Assembly (NCBI GenBank): GCA_027574665.1
Contig: CM050654.1
Coordinates: forward strand, 22,574,222 to 22,638,221
Source: Rhynochetos jubatus
Taxonomy: Eukaryota; Chordata; Aves; Eurypygiformes; Rhynochetidae
Length of the DNA stretch: 64,000 nucleotides
Direction of reading: 5' to 3'
Made by a program: the position numbers and the translations under genes
Shown: one piece after another, positions 53,312-64,000 of the stretch
Layout: each line of letters begins with the position of its first letter
Numbering within the stretch: position 1 is the stretch's first letter
Notes under the pieces: generated by a model
The model's input: the letters and a program-made list of their open reading frames with translations, nothing else
What the model was told of the DNA's origin: nothing
The model's database searches: none

Positions 53312-56300
53312 GGTCTAAAATTTTATGTGCTCCAGAACTGTAAAGGCAGTTTCTACAGGTTTCTGTTTATATTTTCATTCACTGGACCAAATCCACCTCT
53401 TAAGAATTCCACAGGAGTAAAGTCAAAAAAACACCATTAGAGATGCAGGTAGTCATTCTTGCAGAAGTCCAAAATATGAGGAAGACAGCAAGGCCAAAAA
53501 GAGTGTTTCGAGTTCCAAAAGGGGTTTCTCCATGCAAAGGAGTAATTTACTATGTACTAGATATGGGAAATAAGCCTTTATTGAAAAAGCAGACCTATTT
53601 CTACACCTGCTCGTGCCTGGCTAACAAAGGACAGGACTGGAACTCTTCACTATAGCTGCATAAAGGGATCTCACTAATTGTTCAGGAATGCTAAGGGGGG
53701 GGTCAGTGACCTGATGAGCAGGCTGGGTGTGCAGATGAAGCTAAGACTATATCAGCATGTAGGGCTGAGCAGAAGCTAAATGAAAAATACAGAAAACTAT
53801 AGAAAAAATGAAGGAAAGCAAGTAATTTTTTTCTCTCTGAATAAATCAATTATGTCTTGTCAGAAGTCTGAAAAGGCGGGAAAAATCGTAAGGTTAGTGG
53901 GCAGAATATGGAGAGAAATTCTACTTGTAGAGACTGAGGAAGTGAGGGAGGAAAGAACGTTAGACAACTTTCCACCAATTCCACTGCTGAAAGGATTCAA
54001 TGGAAGCATTTTAACCAACTACACAAATAACAGAGACTGGAAAAAGCAGCATGAGAATGGAGTAAATGAAAGAGAAAGTGCCTATGGGATGTGCACGCAA
54101 ATAAATCTTAGGTTCAAATACTCAAAAAGGCATTCAGCCACTTAAATCTTGAAACATGCTTGCTGGAATTTTTCAAAGCTCTCCAGTGGTTAAACACCAG
54201 CATTTCATAATGAATGGTGGAAACTTTGATTCTTGGCTATCTGACTTGAAACAGCTGGACTTGATCTCACAGGGAGAAATTAAATTAAGCTGCAAGTACT
54301 CTACCTCTCTGAACACTCTGGTCAGCATTTCTCAGGTCTCTGCAATTTGAAGTAAATGTTAGTTTCTGCTTTTGAAAACAGGTTCTGGACTGTAGCAATT
54401 TTTCTGAGGCCCTGAAAGATTTTGATATCTGGATAAAACAAAAGAATCTCATGGAAGGTATTCTTCCCTCATTTAATGCATCCCAAGCCGAGTTGCGCAC
54501 CTGGCCACGTGAAGCTCTCAGTTTAGCATCTTGAATTAAGTAGTGTGGCTGATGAAGGCAAATGAAAACAAATTCACCATTAAGATCCAATCTACTCTTA
54601 CAGAAATCTGTGGTAGACTTTCAGGAACACTGCTACTATATCTAAACCACTGGGAAAGGTAATTCTGTACTTACTGTACTACTGCGCTAACTGAGCACTC
54701 AGAATAAAATTAACATATTTTCAACAACCACTAAACAATCAGTTGCATCACATCAACAATAACACAAGTCTTTACCATCTAACCCTTACCTAGACAGTGA
54801 AGCAGTACTTGGGAGGCTATGGGCAACAGGCCCATATACTGACTCAGGTAAGATTACATTCCCTCCCCTCAACTTAGCAGGCACAAGTCCAGGCTCTTGA
54901 ATAGCAGTTACTAAGTCTTGTCAAGCTGATATCATCTTGTACCAGGGATGGAAGGAGAAAAGGGAGATGAAGGAAGAAAGCGAGAGAGAGAGAATGGGTG
55001 GAAGAGTAAAATGCTTATTTACATTTGTTTGAAAATTGCCAAAAATGTGCTGTGTTTGCTTCTGAAAGGATTCCAGGAGGAATGAAAGGTGAGAAAGAAT
55101 GGCATGTGGAAAGAGTAGACAGTCTTCCAGGCAGGCAGGAATTCATAATAAACCCTGCAGAATGAAGCACAGCAGGGTGATGGGCACTATCATCACATCC
55201 CACGGGAGCAGAAACTGTGCAGCTGAAATGAGCGCTCCTGCAAGTTGCCTTAATTTCTGCAGCACTGTCCAGTAACCACGTACTACATGTGCAACATGCT
55301 GAATGAAAGGCATGTTGTTACCACACTGCAATAGCCAAAAGTCTCAAAGTATAACCAAGGACAGTAAAACATGATACCAGCTTGTATAAATAATTCAGAA
55401 TTATCTCCTTTACCAACTGGGTATTAGCAACAGTATTCTACATTGCACCATAACCAGCTGTGCTGGGACATCTTTCAATACTGCATTAATCACAGAGCAA
55501 ATACATAATTACATCTAGGTGGAAATTCAGATCCTACTTAGGACAAGTAATGTGACTATACTACTGCCAGCACTGCTTCAAAGTTTCTGCTTTTTTGAAA
55601 ATTTCCTTTAAAAAACAAACAATTGCACCTACTTCTGCCTCAAAACATAACAGTTTATCCATTATAGGTGGTAAAAAGTGACCAAGACCACAGAACAAAG
55701 AGTCAGGAGTTCTACATTCTGGATTTAGCTGTTCTATTAACTTATTACGTGATCTAAAGAATTTTCAAATTTCTCTACATAGTTCACTTTTTGTTAAAGA
55801 TAGGCACAAGGTATTGGTATATCTTGTCCACCACAAAAGATGCTGGGAGAATCAATTCACCAGTTTGTTTATAAAACACTGTGGACTACCTGCTTAAAAG
55901 GTGCCATAAAACTGACAGGTAAAAAAATATCACTTAGATTCAGATAAATGAAGAGTGGAGTGGCAGCGGAGTGTGAAAGCACATGTATGTGCACATGTTG
56001 ATCAGCCATAGGATGATAAATCAGATACATTTCATCAGTAGCCAAGATTGATCTCTGATTTAGACCTTGACTGAAATCTAACAGGAACTCATATCCCAGG
56101 CTGTCCTAGTTACTTACCATGACAACGCCAAGCTAACTTTACACAACAGGTGACCTGACACACAGATCTTTCTGCTTGAGAGACTTCAGGTGAGTTACCC
56201 AATTTTTTACCTGAGAAAGGCATGAAATGATACACAAAACAGTCATTAAATTCAAGAAACTTTGGTCTATAGCACTTGCATGTCCTGGAGCCCTCACGCT

Positions 56301-59300
56301 GCAGCACAAGCTAAATATTTAATTACAGCAAATCCAGCACCTAAAGAGCTGTACTGCCAACTTCCCCTTCTGAGTTTCAGCTTGGCCAACTGCTGTTAGG
56401 ACTGTGTCTATATAACTTTTCTGGTCTGAACAGATGCTTCTTGGTTCTTGCTGAGTAGAAGCAGCTCATTTCCTGTTCCAGATCCTGCTGTCTTGCAGGT
56501 TTTCAGTCCCCTGAAGTAGGATTTATGCTACTAATCAGTGCATGGCAAATATGAGGGGAGCAGCAGAGATCCACTGAGAAGAATCAGAAGAACCAGTCAT
56601 CCACACAGCAACAATGAAACTGGGAAGGAAGGTTCGGGCAGGAGGGGGGCAGGGGGAGAAAGATGATCTTTCAACAGCATCTCAGATGGATTCCTCAGAT
56701 TTTTTGGTTGGTGATGCTCATTACCCTCTTTAGACAGCAAGTCGATGAAAGATTTTTACAAAATGCAGTGACAGAAGGGATATAAACTCTTGAAGCAGTA
56801 TTCACAGCAACATTAAATCCACACACATCAATTTTATCAGTGAGCTCAACATCACGTGAGCTCAACTCACCCATACCAGCCCCACATCAGAGGATTTCCT
56901 GACATGGTGCTAATACAAGCTCAGTTGTAGAGATGGGTGCCTCTAATATGAAATGGGAACAATACCTCTTTGCAGAAATCACAGCCCTGCCACTGAGACT
57001 GTGTTATTCTAAGCCCTGCATAGATCAATAGGATTTCCAATTACTTAACTAAAAGGGTGCAACAGGCAGGAAATTATTCATGTTTGATGTACTGTAAAAG
57101 AGACCATTCTGATCAAGCTGTCACTGTCCTGGGTTCAGCTGTGCTTTTCTCTCCACTCAATTCCCTCTCATCAACAGTTACTGCCCATTAACTGATTTTG
57201 CAGCCACTGGTATGAATAATAGTATTTCCACTCTTACAGACAGAAAAAAAACCAGAATACAAGGTCAGAGACACCTTCACAATCCAAGCTCAAATCCCAG
57301 GAGAGTCTTTCAGCAGACATTAGGATATGGAGAGAATTCAAATTTCCTAGCAGAATGTAATTATACTCAGCAAAATGTTGTATCGGTAATGTGTTCTGGC
57401 AAAATGTTTGTGTAAAGGCCTGTGATCATAACACACAGGCACAGAGAAAATACATTATGCTAAGAATGACACTTCCAAATCTAAAAATCTCCAAGCACAC
57501 ATAAAACTTTTATATGACCAACAAAGAATACAAATCAAGATCCATTTGCCTGGAGTTCATGTTATTCTTCAAATAGGAAAGGCGTTTGTTCTACACTATA
57601 GGAGGCCAGTTTCCAATCTTTGCAAAACAGGGTATCAGAGAACAAAAAAGCCTTTCCCATGCCTCTTTCTTTTGACCAAAAAATAAGTGCAGTACCTCTG
57701 CTCAAGTATTTCTTCCTCTTGGATCACACACCGACACACTGCCTTGTGTTTAGCTATGTGCCACAGCCGACATTTCAGGAGAAAAAGATTACCCAAACTT
57801 TCTGTAAATGCAGGAACTAAACATAACTAGTTCGAAGTCCACAAAATATCACAGAACAGCTGCAGCCAGTTCTCTGCCAGGTACCCAATGTCTTTCAGGT
57901 GTCTTACAAACCAGCAATAGTAGAACCACACTTTAGATTCATTGACCTAGTCCCGAGAACATGTCCTTAAAATAATGGAACAATTTTAGAATCCATAAAA
58001 ATCATGCAGCTTAAGGAAGTGTGGTGGCACAGTGTCTGCCAGGGGCTCATCTTTCAAAGAAATGACTGAAGTATTACAGTCCAGTTGTGGAAGAAATGCC
58101 AAAGATGTGGATGGGGAGGGAAAAAACCCAACACCAAAAACTCAGTCAAAATGTACCTTTGCCCCCAACAAGCATCATAAGAACTTCCTCCACACCAAAG
58201 CCTGGGAAATCAGGCTTAAACAGTTTTCAGTTTAATCCGATTTTCTTAATAATGATCTCTACTTTCATAGTTATTATAGGTCAAATTCTGCCATTGTGCA
58301 ACACTGATGAAACCAACAGAATGTGCTCACTTATGTGGGTGCTGGGCTTCTTCAAAAAGAGTTTAGCCACAACGATCTCCTCCTAACTGAGCACTAATAA
58401 GCCTCATGCTGCATCATGGCTGTTGACTATGGTGTTCAAAAGCCATTTACTATTTCAGGGTGGTAAGTTAACTATCATGCTCCCATGCTTTTTACAGCTA
58501 TGATTTTTATGTCCCACAGACATGAGCAGCTTGCAGTGAACCAGTGCATTGTTCTTTTGTATCGACTCCATAGCACAACAAAATACCCTCCACTAACAGC
58601 AAACCCTGGTGCTACAAACACAGCCTCTAAGAGAAAAGAGGTTGAGAAGAGACAGAATGTTTGCACCTGCTCAAACTACCTACAGCCACCTAGACTGTCA
58701 GCACTGATATGGGCTGTCTGTGGGACTACTGTACCAGCACAGCTTCTCCTCCACAGAATGGGCAATGCTTAAATATATATCTTGGGGCAAAGTTTCCTCA
58801 CATACCTCTCTGTCAGGAAAAAAAAAAAAAGTCAAATGCAAATTCCCATAGTCAGCCTCTTTGTTTCTCCCCTCCTTCCTGCAAGTGATGCAGCTTCAGA
58901 GGAGACGAGAACTTCAGCTGACTAAAAAGCTGCTTACATGGGAAGCTGACCACCGTGACAGAAAGAACCCTCAGTGCAGCCTCCTTGGGTCATCCATACT
59001 CTCCAGTCCCCATGCCATGCTGAGCTGATTTAAAAGCAGCTAACGTGTCTGGTCACAAGAACACCACCGATGCTGTTTCCTTTCCCTGAGACACTTACAC
59101 TCATCAGAATAATTCTGAGTAACAGAAGTGCCACAGTAACGGCTTCTGTCCTGTCTTCAACCAGAGAACAGGTTTTAGAAAGGACATATTTCAAAATAAA
59201 AGGAGGAAAGTGAGAACGCTGACTGAACAGCCTTGACCACAGAAAGCATTATTACAGCCACAGGGTACAGTCTGTAGGAACTAAAAATGAGGATAAGAAT

Positions 59301-62300
59301 CAGCTTTGGAAGTCTCATGAAATCCTTTTTCACATAATTTTTTCCTGTTGTGATCATATGAAAATCTTAAAAATGGAAATACTGAGCAAATGCCACTTTG
59401 TTATTTACACTGCAAACCCACAATGGTGAATGACAACTGTAACCTTTCCATTTCTTACAGCTTCCCTGTAAATAGCTGGATCAGTATTAACCTGGCACTC
59501 CACAGATTTCAGCTTTGCTTCATGCAGCACTCAGAGGCCTGAGTTCAGAAGTGCTGTAAACAACTTGAGGAAATAAAATAACCAGGCATTAGGAAGGATA
59601 ACATCAGACAACATTTTGTCAAAAGCAGATGGGATGACAACATATATATGCTCTGCTAAAGAGCTAAGACAAGAGTTGTGACTAAATTTATGGAGACTTC
59701 ATTAATTAAACCTTCTTTTTAATCCATAAATTGAAGTCTATGAATTCTTCAAATATACTGTACTTGGCCTGCCAAAAGCTTTATTGAATGCTCTTGATAA
59801 ACTGATGGGTTATAAGTTGCCTGCTGAAACTGAAAACAGCCTGAAATACAAGCACATTAGATAATTTTTGTAGTTCTACAGCATCCACTCACTGACAGCA
59901 TGAATAATATCTGGAATGAAGTACCTTGGATCAAAATCACAATTTATTCCTGCAATATCTGCTACCCACAAACAACCTAGATTGTGCTCTGGTTTAGACA
60001 ATATTCTGAGCAAAATGAGTTTGAAACAGTGTCAGAAGAGATTTATTTTCTTAATAAAAAAGTGAGTTAATTTACTGTAGAACTGCAGAGATGTTTGTCC
60101 AGCTCTGTATGTAATATTAGCCAAGCTAGAAAGTGTTTCACTGACTTCAGGATCCAGCGAGAGTAACTAAAACCATCTCAAAACACCATGTACATTCAGA
60201 TTCTAGACAAGGTCTGGGCAGTTGGGATTTATCTGGCTACCTAAATTCTTAGCATGCCAAGTAACTGACAGGATTCCTGCTTTAACTAGTGCCTGCATAT
60301 CACTTTGACACAGTAGAATACTTTTTAAGGGAAGGTTTGAGCTTTCTGTTTTACCAATAAGTTCAGATAAACGAATCAGGGCAACTGCTGGGGTCCACAT
60401 GCTGCCTTCCTATAACACATGTGATCCAAGGGCCAAACAGGAGAAAATATGCCAGGAAAGAAAACCAGTATCAAAGATGACAACTCAACTTCCCTGCATG
60501 TTAAGGGCTGCATAAAACCAGTCAACATCAGCTACAAAAGAACAAAGCTAGGAAAAAGAGAGGTTCAGCAAATCTTTGCAGCAGCTGCTACTCATGGGGC
60601 TCTGCACTGCTCTATTTGTAACTCAAGCTGTAATTTTGCTCAGAGAGAAGCTGATTCCAGGATAAAAGAAAGGAAAAAGAATGGTGCAAATTGGCAATAC
60701 TGGATCACTATTTGGAGACCCAGTGTGTCCATTAACAGCATGGCTAATTCCCACGCTGTTGTTCAACCAGTGATGAAACTTGGGAAGAGCTATTCAACCA
60801 GTCATGCAGAGATGAGAGAAAGACTGGCAATAAGTAACTAGGGTTCATTACAGCACACCATGGTGAACAGAAGTTAATTTTAACTCACCAAGGATCATGC
60901 CATGCTTGTCTGGTTCATGCAGATACACATTGCTGTGAAAGGGCATTAGAAATCAGCCATGAGCCAGACTGTGTGTGCTTTCATAAGCTTTAAAAATTAA
61001 AGAATAACAAGGAACAAAGTTGTTTTTCTGAGGTCTGGCAGACCCATGGTTATATGGTATCAGTTGGCATAAAATTCCCATTTAGCAATTGAACGTTGCA
61101 GCTGATGAGGAGACATGCACCTGAAACAGCTTTTAAGTTGTAATAGCGAGCATTTTTTTTTGCTATCACTTCTTGGCAGAACCTTTCCAAACAGGCTCAC
61201 AAACAGAAGATGGAGTTAAGACATACCTACTGACATGAAACAAGACCGTATCAACTACCCAAGTGGTTGACAGTCTGTGCAGTTTTTAAAGTGGTACAGT
61301 AGTCTCTGGGCACTGACAGCGTTTGAAGAGATCAAGGACAGGAAGGCATGGAGACCACCTGGATTATACCATATTTGCCTAGATGAGAACTGGGGGGACA
61401 GCACATGCAGAGTATGACCTGTGTTCCTTATAATCAGTTTAAATCAGGATTTTGTTTACATTTGTACAGTTAAGCCACTGTTTTACAGGTGTCAGTGCAT
61501 ATGTGTAATACGTGCATACCAAGACCTCACAAGTTGCATGAATGCCAATGCCATTTCCCTGCTTCCTTGCCTTTTGACAGCTGTACCTGTCTGCAACACT
61601 TCCCTGAAACTCACTGTATTCTCCTTCTCATGCAATATAACTGATTATAAAAATAATCAAAAGTAGTGAAAAACAACTGCATACTAGTACTAAGCAGAGC
61701 AACTTGAAAGAACCCAAATCTACCCAGCTTGGTGCCTTCACCTGGTAAATACCAGTCTAGCTTTCCCAAGAGCCTTTTCCTCCTTCTTTCAAACCCAAAA
61801 TTACACCTTTATCTGCAGTTACCTTAAAATAACTTTTAAAATGATGAACAGGTATAGTAACCTTGTATCTCCCTTCATGGCAACCATCTTTCTTCCACTG
61901 AAGCTCCTGGAAATAACTCTGGTTCATGGTCATGCTGTGAAACCAATTTCAGACACCAAACTCTTCGCAGCATTAGGAGATTTATTCAAACTTCCCTGTT
62001 AAAAAAAGCCTGCATTCTGGAAGAATACGCAAAGTATGTGAGTAGTCTGGGGTCTCCTCTACAGCCCAGACCTGAGGAGTTACACGGTTCTCACAACTTG
62101 ACTTCTGCAGCTAGCAATGAGCAAAGAAAGACTGGAAAATGCAGTGCATCATCCTCTTCACTGACATCTCCTGGAATGGAATATGCCAGTTTGTCCTCTG
62201 CACACCTCAAAAAATGATTAATAAATATTATGACCACATGGAATTTCCCTTCCTGGTTATTGAAAGAAAAACAAAACAACAGCAAACAGGAAAACATCCT

Positions 62301-64000
62301 TTTATCAACAGAGACAAGACTATGACCATGTAACTACTGCAAAAATAAGCATCTGAGGCGTGGGGAAGAGGAATTGCAAGGCTTATTGGAATAAAGAAGG
62401 GCTTGAGAGGTAACTGCTTTGCCCAGCCCAATTAGACTAGACAAGGGCTCACATAATTTATATCAATTCTTTGGTTTGAGAGTGCTTTCATTCTCCCTAC
62501 AATCCTGTATCACCTGAGAAGGCATCATGCTCCCCCTGACTCATGGAGAGTTGTGTTTTATGTTGTAATTTGCTAGAACAGTGATTATGCGCAAGTGGGA
62601 GAATTTCACAAGCAAAATGTCTTGTCAGTGAAAATAGCAGCTTTACTCCTACATTCACTTAGCAGCAGGAGGCAGAAAGTGTCCTGGGGTTTTTGAATTA
62701 TTGCTGAAATGAACTCCAGATGCCTGCAGAAAGACTGCTAAATATATACCTAATTGCCAGTTTCTTTTGTCTTAGCCCCACTGCTAAACAACCTTCAAAC
62801 AACAGCATCTGATACATTCTGAATTCCTTATTAGCACCTTTATGCAAAATTAAGTGGCACTTGTGCAAAGCCGGAGCACAACAGCATGCCAGTGCGACGT
62901 CTCTGGAAGCCTGTCTCGGGTATGCGCCTTCCTGTGTGGGGGAAGTTTTCTTACAAATTACAGTCTTCCTTTTATATTACATGCACACCAATTTTATACC
63001 TCTCAGTTTTTATGCTCGAAAATTTTGCATATTTATGTAACATTAATCAGGCACCAAATTTTGCTATTTTGAATATTCAGCAATGGAGAGCAAAACTATG
63101 TTTCCTGGCCTGCTGCCACTCCAATGACTCATCTTTGCTGACATGCAAGCTAATGGGGGTGAAGATCTGGAACTGCTGTTTCATAGAGAAAAAGGATTTG
63201 GGAGACAAGCTCATACATCCCATGCTTCATCCCTCCTAACCGTGACTCCCACACGCGATGCCCACAGTACAGCTGACAACTATGAAACTGCCTCCAGGCT
63301 CAGTGTTTATAGGTGTATGTAAGGGTAACCATTAGGAGCACATGAATCACAGCTCTGGTCTGGAAATAAGATGGTCTTGAAAACAACAGATCATATACAC
63401 CATACTGAACCATTTGCATATTCAAATAAATGAATGTGTTCTTTTGTTGATTAAGGGAGAGGAGAAGCAAAGGGAACAGCAGTGTAACCGCTCCATCTGT
63501 AACACAGGAGCACACAGCACACTTTTGGCTGCTGCATTCCTGTAATACACAATCCCTCTGCCCTCACTGCCTTCCAGAGTTCATGCTGATGTTTCCATCC
63601 CAGCAGCAAACCTCACCCACGGCTGTAACCTGCTGCACTCATTAGTCCAATATTCAGTACCAAGGGAGCCAACATAACAGCAGGAGGAACTGTGCAGCTC
63701 TATTCCCTTTCCCTTCTCCCCAGATCACCTCACTTTAATTTTTAAAATGTTTTAAGCACGCTGGGCCAGTGCTGCTCTGTAGAGCAGGATTCGGACAAGG
63801 TTCAGTCTGAAGTGGAATGGAGTTCTGCTGTCACCTAACATGTGCGGGAACAATGGGGACATCCAGAACACCAGCACAAATTGGCACAGTTGTAAAGCAT
63901 GACTTAAGTTTTGATACTTTCTAGATAACTTATCACTGTGCTGGTAATCTCTTCGAGGACTGCACCAGTCAGACCACATGAAGTGTATATTAGGGACACT

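Larger units (their letters stand above)
50515..64000 (-). other. CERS6 intron running off the window
   Basis: More than 13 kb upstream (on the minus strand) of the last TLC exon. I looked for the preceding CERS6 exon (residues around LHDSADALLEAAKMANY) and did not see it. Contents: a CTCF motif, two poly-T runs and one solo LTR relic. Open frames such as 53780-54145 and 60449-60841 (+) match nothing known and are probably chance. Confidence 0.6.

Noticed and set aside
53780-54145. 121-codon Lys/Glu/Asn-rich plus-strand open frame
   Set aside because: A-rich intron DNA gives this composition. There is no match to a known family, and it does not look like part of the nearby LTR relic.
60449-60841. 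130-codon plus-strand open frame
   Set aside because: No recognisable domain, no splice or promoter signals seen. It lies antisense in the CERS6 intron and its length is possible by chance in 64 kb.

Overview
The window is vertebrate nuclear DNA, most likely from a bird. Four host genes can be read through spliced exons with good GT-AG borders. Their order (ABCB11, G6PC2, SPC25, CERS6) and relative strands match the conserved block on human chromosome 2q. A CR1 LINE fragment and a bird-type ERVL LTR support Aves; I cannot name the species.

Layout. 1-19,120 (+): the 3' half of ABCB11 (bile salt export pump), 14 coding exons running from the end of NBD1 to the stop codon at 18,423-18,425. The first half lies upstream of the window. 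21,551-28,705 (-): complete G6PC2, five exons, 355 codons plus stop, convergent with ABCB11. 31,020-31,770: a CpG island. 31,905-34,757 (+): complete SPC25, six coding exons, 231 codons plus stop, with a probable non-coding first exon in the island. 34,776-47,039: about 12 kb without a recognisable coding exon; part is probably the long CERS6 3' UTR. 47,040-64,000 (-): the 3' end of CERS6 (ceramide synthase 6): last exon, an optional 24-base microexon, the exon before it, and then more than 13 kb of intron running off the window.

The genes do not form a pathway. ABCB11 exports bile salts from hepatocytes, G6PC2 is the islet-type ER glucose-6-phosphatase, SPC25 is an NDC80 kinetochore subunit, and CERS6 makes C14/C16 ceramides in the ER. 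They are linked by conserved synteny. The main observations are the CERS6 microexon, whose eight residues equal those I know from human isoform 2; the absence of a visible NOSTRIN between SPC25 and CERS6, where mammals carry it; a triple NAG splice acceptor in ABCB11; and an ordered CCAAT / E2F-like / CHR-like set in the SPC25 island. No clearly new biological system was found.
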